Assembly (NCBI GenBank): GCA_003209065.1
Contig: QCSX01000016.1
Location: 1 to 36,670 of the forward strand
Source of the DNA: Prochlorococcus sp. AG-670-N10
GTDB taxonomy: Bacteria > Cyanobacteriota > Cyanobacteriia > PCC-6307 > Cyanobiaceae
DNA length: 36,670 bases
Reading direction: 5' to 3'
The translations under genes were made by a program, and so were the position numbers. Every line of letters begins with the position of its first letter. The stretch's first letter is position 1. The notes beneath the pieces were generated by a model that was given only the letters and a program-made list of their open reading frames with translations, made no database searches and was not told the DNA's origin. Positions 31,957-36,670 of the stretch are shown piece by piece.

Positions 31957-33597
31957 TTATAAAACAATTGGTTCCACTCCACTAACAACAGGTGCTACTT
32001 TTTTTAAATCTAAATTCTCATTATCTTCAATAAATTGATTAAGATTCCACTGATTCTTAAAAAGAATCACTGGCCTATTCCAGCAATCCTTTACGACTTT
32101 GCAATTAAAGATCCTTCCTAATTGATCAATAGCTGACCATCCATCTGAAACCCATCGTGCCAATTGGTATGGCATAGATTCAAGATTGGCATCTACACCA
32201 TATTCATTTTTTAATCTATGAATAACTACTTCCAACTGTAATTGTCCAACAGCTGCAAGGATAGGATCTCTTTTGCTCTCATCAAAGTCATAAAGTATTT
32301 GAACAGCACCTTCTTCACGAAGTTCGTTTACTCCCTTCCTAAAGTTTTTAAATGCTGAAGGGTTTGGATTTCTTAGCCAACTAAATATTTCAGGACTAAA
32401 TGAGGGTATACCCTCATATTCAAGATGAGTGCCTGTATATAAAGTATCTCCGATAGAAAACATTCCAGGGTTATTAAGTCCAATTACATCTCCAGGATAG
32501 GCATCATCAACTACTTCTCTGTCTTGACCAAATATTTTTTGAGGTCGAGATAATCTAATAGTTCTTCCTGTTCTTGAGTGCTTGACTGACATATCCTTTT
32601 CAAATTTTCCACTACAAACTCTTATAAAAGCAACTCTATCTCTATGCTTTGGATCCATATTTGCCTGTAACTTAAATACGAAACCACTAAATTCATCGCT
32701 TGCAGGCTCAATATCTCCCTTATTACTATTTCTTGAAGTTGGTTTTTGAGCCATTTTTAAAAAACTATCTAAAAAAGGTCTTACCCCAAAATTTGTCATC
32801 GCCGAGCCAAAGAAAACAGGAGTAAGTGAACCATTAAAAATTTCTTCTTTTTCTAATTTCGAACCTGCCTCATCAAGAACCTCGAGCTCTTCAAGAGAGA
32901 TCTCAAGTAATTCTTTCTCTACATATTTTGAAAGTTCTTTATCATCTAAACTCATTCTTTTCTCATTTGACTGTTTCCCTCTAACAGCTTTATCAAATAA
33001 AATAACCTCTCTTGTAAATCTATCAATAACTCCTCTAAATTCCTCACCTATACCAATCGGCCAATTAACTGGCAAAGTATTTAAACCAAGCTCTGATTCA
33101 ATTTCATCAAGCAAAGAAAAAGGTTCTCTGCCCGGTCTATCCATCTTGTTAATAAAAGTAAAGATAGGTATTTTTCTCATTCTGCATACCTCAAATAATT
33201 TTCTTGTTTGAGGTTCTAATCCTTTAGCGGCATCTTCAAGCATTACTGCATTATCTGCGGCAGCTAAAGTTCTATATGTATCTTCAGAAAAATCTTTGTG
33301 ACCAGGAGTATCCAACAGATTTATTACTGATCTTTCATATTCAAACTGCAAAACAGTTGAAGTAATTGAGATACCTCTTTGTTTTTCAAGTTCCATCCAA
33401 TCAGAAGTAGCTTTCCTTTGATTACCTCTTGCTTTTACTGCCCCTGCTTGCTGTATAGCGCCTCCATACAAAAGAAGTTTTTCAGTAAGAGTTGTTTTAC
33501 CAGCATCAGGATGTGAAATAATCGCAAAGTTCCTTCTTTTATTTACCGCCTCTAAGATTTTTTTATTATTTAAGTTTTCAGTACTTGACCTCATCAA
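31957..33597 (-). CDS. prfC: Peptide chain release factor 3
   Basis: 546-residue translational GTPase that recycles RF1/RF2. G1 [10 protein letters not shown], switch [11 protein letters not shown]3 DTPGHKDF, G4 NKMDRPG and a complete domain II/III are visible. The length matches RF3 and not EF-G. Start MMRSS has two adjacent ATGs. Upstream, on the same strand, is a methyltransferase after 26 bases. Confidence 0.95.
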   Translation of the reverse strand: MMRSSTENLNNKKILEAVNKRRNFAIISHPDAGKTTLTEKLLLYGGAIQQAGAVKARGNQRKATSDWMELEKQRGISITSTVLQFEYERSVINLLDTPGHKDFSEDTYRTLAAADNAVMLEDAAKGLEPQTRKLFEVCRMRKIPIFTFINKMDRPGREPFSLLDEIESELGLNTLPVNWPIGIGEEFRGVIDRFTREVILFDKAVRGKQSNEKRMSLDDKELSKYVEKELLEISLEELEVLDEAGSKLEKEEIFNGSLTPVFFGSAMTNFGVRPFLDSFLKMAQKPTSRNSNKGDIEPASDEFSGFVFKLQANMDPKHRDRVAFIRVCSGKFEKDMSVKHSRTGRTIRLSRPQKIFGQDREVVDDAYPGDVIGLNNPGMFSIGDTLYTGTHLEYEGIPSFSPEIFSWLRNPNPSAFKNFRKGVNELREEGAVQILYDFDESKRDPILAAVGQLQLEVVIHRLKNEYGVDANLESMPYQLARWVSDGWSAIDQLGRIFNCKVVKDCWNRPVILFKNQWNLNQFIEDNENLDLKKVAPVVSGVEPIVL

Positions 33598-33623
33598 ATT
33601 CTATTTTAACAATCCAACTAACT

Positions 33624-34319
33624 CTAAACCTTACCATAAATGACTAAATATTGATCACCTTCTTCGAACACTTCTAAAGAGGATAATTTATTCTCTAAAA
33701 TAAAATCTTTTAATTCTTTTGATGTGTAAGAAGCCTTTAATGATGCGTAATAATCATTAGTCAATATTTCATTATATTTTTCCCCACATTTTTCTTTTAA
33801 ATATAAGGCTGATTGTTTATCAATCGGTCTTTTCAGATCTTTATGAAAATTTATAGTTAAATCACTTGATAATCTCTTTATGCAATAAAAAAAATCATCC
33901 AGATAAGTAATATGGTGAATTAAACTGTTGCTGACTAATAAACTTATATTTTTTTCGAAAGAAATATCACTTGATTTAAGGCTTTTTATATCTGCACAAA
34001 TGTAATGCAAATTTTTTAATCGACTCCGATTTAAAGAATTCTTTTTATTTAACTCAGCTATTCGAATCATCTCTTTTGAGCCATCAATACCAATAACATT
34101 GGCATTAGGCCATTTAGTTGATAACTTTTCAGATATATTTCCTGGTCCGCATCCTAAATCAACAATCAATTCATTTTCACTCAAATGAATATTATTTTTA
34201 ATCAAGTAATGATTTATTTGATTAATAAGATTATTCTCTCCCTCTGAAAAGTCAGCTTTAGCATAAGAATCAACCTGGTCTTCTCTTTCCATTAATTCAG
34301 GTTCAACTGTTCTTTCCAT
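33624..34319 (-). CDS. Class I SAM-dependent methyltransferase
   Basis: 231 residues. Motif I VDLGCGPGNIS at about 54-64, acidic motif II IGIDGSKEMI and motif III-like YICADIKSL give a class I Rossmann methyltransferase (Methyltransf_11/25 type). The substrate is unknown. First 45 residues are acidic (MERTVEPELMEREDQVDSYA). Divergent from nrdJ with a 132-base gap. Confidence 0.85.
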   Translation of the reverse strand: MERTVEPELMEREDQVDSYAKADFSEGENNLINQINHYLIKNNIHLSENELIVDLGCGPGNISEKLSTKWPNANVIGIDGSKEMIRIAELNKKNSLNRSRLKNLHYICADIKSLKSSDISFEKNISLLVSNSLIHHITYLDDFFYCIKRLSSDLTINFHKDLKRPIDKQSALYLKEKCGEKYNEILTNDYYASLKASYTSKELKDFILENKLSSLEVFEEGDQYLVIYGKV

Positions 34320-34451
34320 AAACTTCCGTGAACAAAAATTTCATAATAAACATATTTTTACACAAACCGTTAAATAGTGGTAAGAATAGTTGCAGACGCC
34401 ACAGGTAGAGTTATTCTGCCTTTACGGGTAAATTTACATACTTTTTTTATC

Positions 34452-36670
34452 GTGACAATTGCACCAAATAAAGCTTCCTCCGAGAGCAATTCTAATAATC
34501 TTAGAAAAGATGACTTTCCAAAAACAGCTCCTGCTGCTTATCCTGTCTTCTTTAGGTCTTATAGCAGAAAGACAGTTTCCGGAAAAAGAGAGAATTGGAG
34601 TGAAGTTGGAGAAAGAAATTTATCTGGATTAAAAGAATTAGGAAAACTCTCTGATCAAGAATTGATGTTAATGAGAGAAATGCAAAGAAATCAAAAGGCT
34701 CAACCATCTGGAAGATGGTTATGGATAGGAGGGACTCCCTGGATTAATAAAAACCAGAATTTTTCAGGAGCCTATAATTGTACTTCAACAAATTTAATTG
34801 ATTGGGAGGCTTTTGCCTTAATGATGGATTTAGCAATGATGGGTTGCGGCACAGGAGCAATAATAGAGCCCCATTTTATAAATAAGCTTCCATTAGTAAA
34901 AAATAAAATAACTATAAAATCAGTTAGCGAGGTAGGATTAACTCCTAAAGAACAAAGGCAGGAAAAATCTTCTTTAGAAATCAGGGGCAAAGATATATTT
35001 ATAAAAGTTGGGGACAGCAGAAGAGGCTGGGTAGATAGTTATAAATATCTTCTTGAAGCATCAAGCAATGAAAGTCTTGAGAAAGAAATTAATGTTCATA
35101 TTAACTTAGAAGATATTAGGCCAGCAGGAGAATCATTAAAAGGGTTTGGAGGTATGGCGAATCCTATTAAGTTAAAGGATTTATACTCTCGAGTTGCCTC
35201 TCTATTAGGAAAAGCGATTGGTAGAAAGCTAAATACAGTTGAATGTTGCTTACTTATTGACGAAGCAGCTGTAACAATAGTTGCAGGTAATATAAGAAGA
35301 AGCGCTGGTATGAGGCAGTTTGCATCTGATGACAAAGAAGCAGCATCAGCTAAAGAGAATCTATGGAGTCAAGACGAAGAAGGTAATTGGAGAATCGATC
35401 CAGAGAAGGACGCTCTTAGAATGGCAAATCATACAAGGGTTTATCATACAAAGCCCTCTTATCAAACAATTCTGGATGCTGTAACCAAGCAATTCCATTC
35501 AGGTGAAGGAGCAATTCAATTTGCGCCAGAAGCAATAGCAAGATCAAATGCAGATATTTTGAACGGAGAAGATCTCAAAAATGAATTCATAGAAATATAT
35601 TCAGAACAAGGTAAAGAGGAAGCTAGAAATTGGATTAATCTTAATTACGGACCTTTTTCTGAAGAAGAACTAGATCATAGAATGAGTAGATATGGACTTA
35701 ATCCTTGCGGTGAAATACTAGGTAACGATTTTCATTGTAATTTGGCCGAAGTTCACCTAAATCAGATTGACCCAGAGAATATTGAAGAACAAAAAAAAGC
35801 CTTTAAAGCTGCAGCTCTTTCAGTGGCATGCTTATTAAATCATGAATTTGAAGTTGAGAGATATAGAAAAAGTAGGGAGTACGATCCTATAGTGGGAGTT
35901 AGTTTTACAGGATTATTTGATTTCTGTGTACATGCCTTTGGAACCCCTTGGTTAAAATGGTGGGAAGCGGGAAGGCCTGATAACGAAGAAGGTAGAGATT
36001 TTAAAAAGCAGGAAGCTAAATTCTTAGACTCATGGAGAAAAACTGTAAAAGAGACTGTTTGGGAATACTGCGACAAACATAATCTCAGAAGACCAAATAG
36101 ATGTACAACAGTTCAACCTGCTGGAACCAAAAGTCTTTTAACAGGGGCAGCTCCTGGATGGCATCCACCTAAAGCACAAAGGTTTTTAAGAAGAATAACT
36201 TTCAGAAAGAATGATCCTATTGCATTAGCTTGCATGGATTATGGTTACTCTGTTGTTCCATCTCAATCTGACAAAGACGAAAAAGGCTGCTTACTTGATA
36301 ATCCGTTTGACCCAAGATGTACTGAATGGCTAGTCGAAATCCCAACAGAGGTAAGTTGGGCAAATATAGAAGGAGCAGATCAAATAGATATCAATAATTT
36401 TTCTGCCCTTGCACAATTCGATTTTTATATGCAAGTTCAAAAGTTCTATACAGAACACAATACTTCTGCAACAGTTGAATTCAGAGAGAGTGAAATTGAA
36501 GATTTAGCAAAAGCTATTCATAGTGCAATAGAAAATAATGAAGGCTACATATCTGCCGCTTTGTTAGCCAGATTTAGTGCAAATGCCACATTCCCAAGAT
36601 TACCCTTTGAACCTATAAGTAAAGACGAATATTTATGTTTACAGGAAAAAGTAAAGGAACGGAAAGTAAA
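34452..36670 (+). CDS. nrdJ: Adenosylcobalamin-dependent ribonucleotide reductase, 3' end cut
   Basis: Class II monomeric RNR of the Lactobacillus leichmannii type, reducing ribonucleotide triphosphates for DNA synthesis. From GTG 34452 the frame stays open for 739 codons to the window edge. The active site is intact: Cys110 (GAYNCTST), NPCGE with radical Cys419, Glu421 and Asn417, and second redox Cys429 (HCNLAE). Minus-strand ORFs inside are shadows. An in-frame GTG at 34377 would add 25 residues (VRIVADATGRVILPLRVN), but TIAPNKASSESN looks like the normal cyanobacterial start. Confidence 0.95.
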   Translation, partial: MTIAPNKASSESNSNNLRKDDFPKTAPAAYPVFFRSYSRKTVSGKRENWSEVGERNLSGLKELGKLSDQELMLMREMQRNQKAQPSGRWLWIGGTPWINKNQNFSGAYNCTSTNLIDWEAFALMMDLAMMGCGTGAIIEPHFINKLPLVKNKITIKSVSEVGLTPKEQRQEKSSLEIRGKDIFIKVGDSRRGWVDSYKYLLEASSNESLEKEINVHINLEDIRPAGESLKGFGGMANPIKLKDLYSRVASLLGKAIGRKLNTVECCLLIDEAAVTIVAGNIRRSAGMRQFASDDKEAASAKENLWSQDEEGNWRIDPEKDALRMANHTRVYHTKPSYQTILDAVTKQFHSGEGAIQFAPEAIARSNADILNGEDLKNEFIEIYSEQGKEEARNWINLNYGPFSEEELDHRMSRYGLNPCGEILGNDFHCNLAEVHLNQIDPENIEEQKKAFKAAALSVACLLNHEFEVERYRKSREYDPIVGVSFTGLFDFCVHAFGTPWLKWWEAGRPDNEEGRDFKKQEAKFLDSWRKTVKETVWEYCDKHNLRRPNRCTTVQPAGTKSLLTGAAPGWHPPKAQRFLRRITFRKNDPIALACMDYGYSVVPSQSDKDEKGCLLDNPFDPRCTEWLVEIPTEVSWANIEGADQIDINNFSALAQFDFYMQVQKFYTEHNTSATVEFRESEIEDLAKAIHSAIENNEGYISAALLARFSANATFPRLPFEPISKDEYLCLQEKVKERKV

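Noticed and set aside
34320..34451. Cobalamin riboswitch or NrdR box before nrdJ
   Set aside because: A small hairpin (AGGTAGA/TTCTGCCT) exists, but no B12 box or NrdR palindrome was found, and 132 bases is short for the riboswitch.
34377..34451. Upstream in-frame GTG extension of nrdJ
   Set aside because: It reads protein-like for 25 residues, but the family N-terminus matches the GTG at 34452; kept only as a note in the gene entry.
34772..36076. Several minus-strand ORFs of 70-80 codons
   Set aside because: They lie opposite the intact nrdJ reading frame with its active-site residues; antisense shadows.
1..36670. tRNA, rRNA, IS elements and CRISPR
   Set aside because: I looked for the GTTCRANNC T-loop signature, transposase motifs and regularly spaced repeats on both strands and saw none.

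Overview
The window is a piece of a picocyanobacterial chromosome, most likely a high-light-adapted Prochlorococcus. The reasons are the very low G+C (about 30% by eye), tiny intergenic gaps, frequent GTG/TTG starts, two high-light-inducible (Hli) genes, the purK-6S RNA-clpS arrangement, a DUF1651 protein, a monomeric B12-dependent ribonucleotide reductase, and many small membrane proteins. These assignments come from recognising protein families by eye; no database search was run.

Region 1 (1-1871) holds the 5' part of the phosphate-binding protein gene pstS, cut by the window edge, and a two-TM potassium channel with an RCK domain. Region 2 (about 1.9-12.2 kb) is accessory-looking. It has about 29 genes, nearly all under 110 codons and many with one TM segment, among only two full-size enzymes (a class I glutamine amidotransferase and a short-chain dehydrogenase). 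Several small genes form tight cassettes (2739-3355, 6270-6946, 10927-11320, 11583-12163) with touching or overlapping ends. The most unusual item is a 40-codon TTG-start ORF at 7802-7924 behind a 12-nt Shine-Dalgarno fully complementary to the 16S rRNA tail.

Region 3 (12.2-36.7 kb) is core metabolism in compact order: clpS (variant pocket), 6S RNA (ssaA), purK, aroB, a MidA/NDUFAF7-type methyltransferase, a Psb32-like TPM protein, a metallophosphoesterase whose 5' end is frame-broken or uses a non-standard start, nadA, a C-terminal processing protease, ispG, a uracil-DNA glycosylase that lacks most Fe-S ligands, an aspartate-type aminotransferase, a phosphonate/phosphite-type ABC transporter (phnD-phnC-fused phnE) followed by an SGNH hydrolase, a DUF92/VTE6-like kinase, rsmE, DUF3531, an ECF-type ATPase, hslO, a CPP1-like protein, prfC, a methyltransferase, and nrdJ running off the right edge.

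Themes that tie genes together are phosphorus acquisition (pstS, phnDCE), photosystem and chlorophyll maintenance (Hli pair, Psb32-like, CPP1-like, VTE6-like, ispG), proteostasis (clpS, ctp, hslO) and stress translation (6S RNA, prfC, rsmE). I saw no tRNA, rRNA, insertion sequence, integrase or CRISPR array. No complete new system is proven here; the best candidates are the small-protein cassettes and the strong-SD element.
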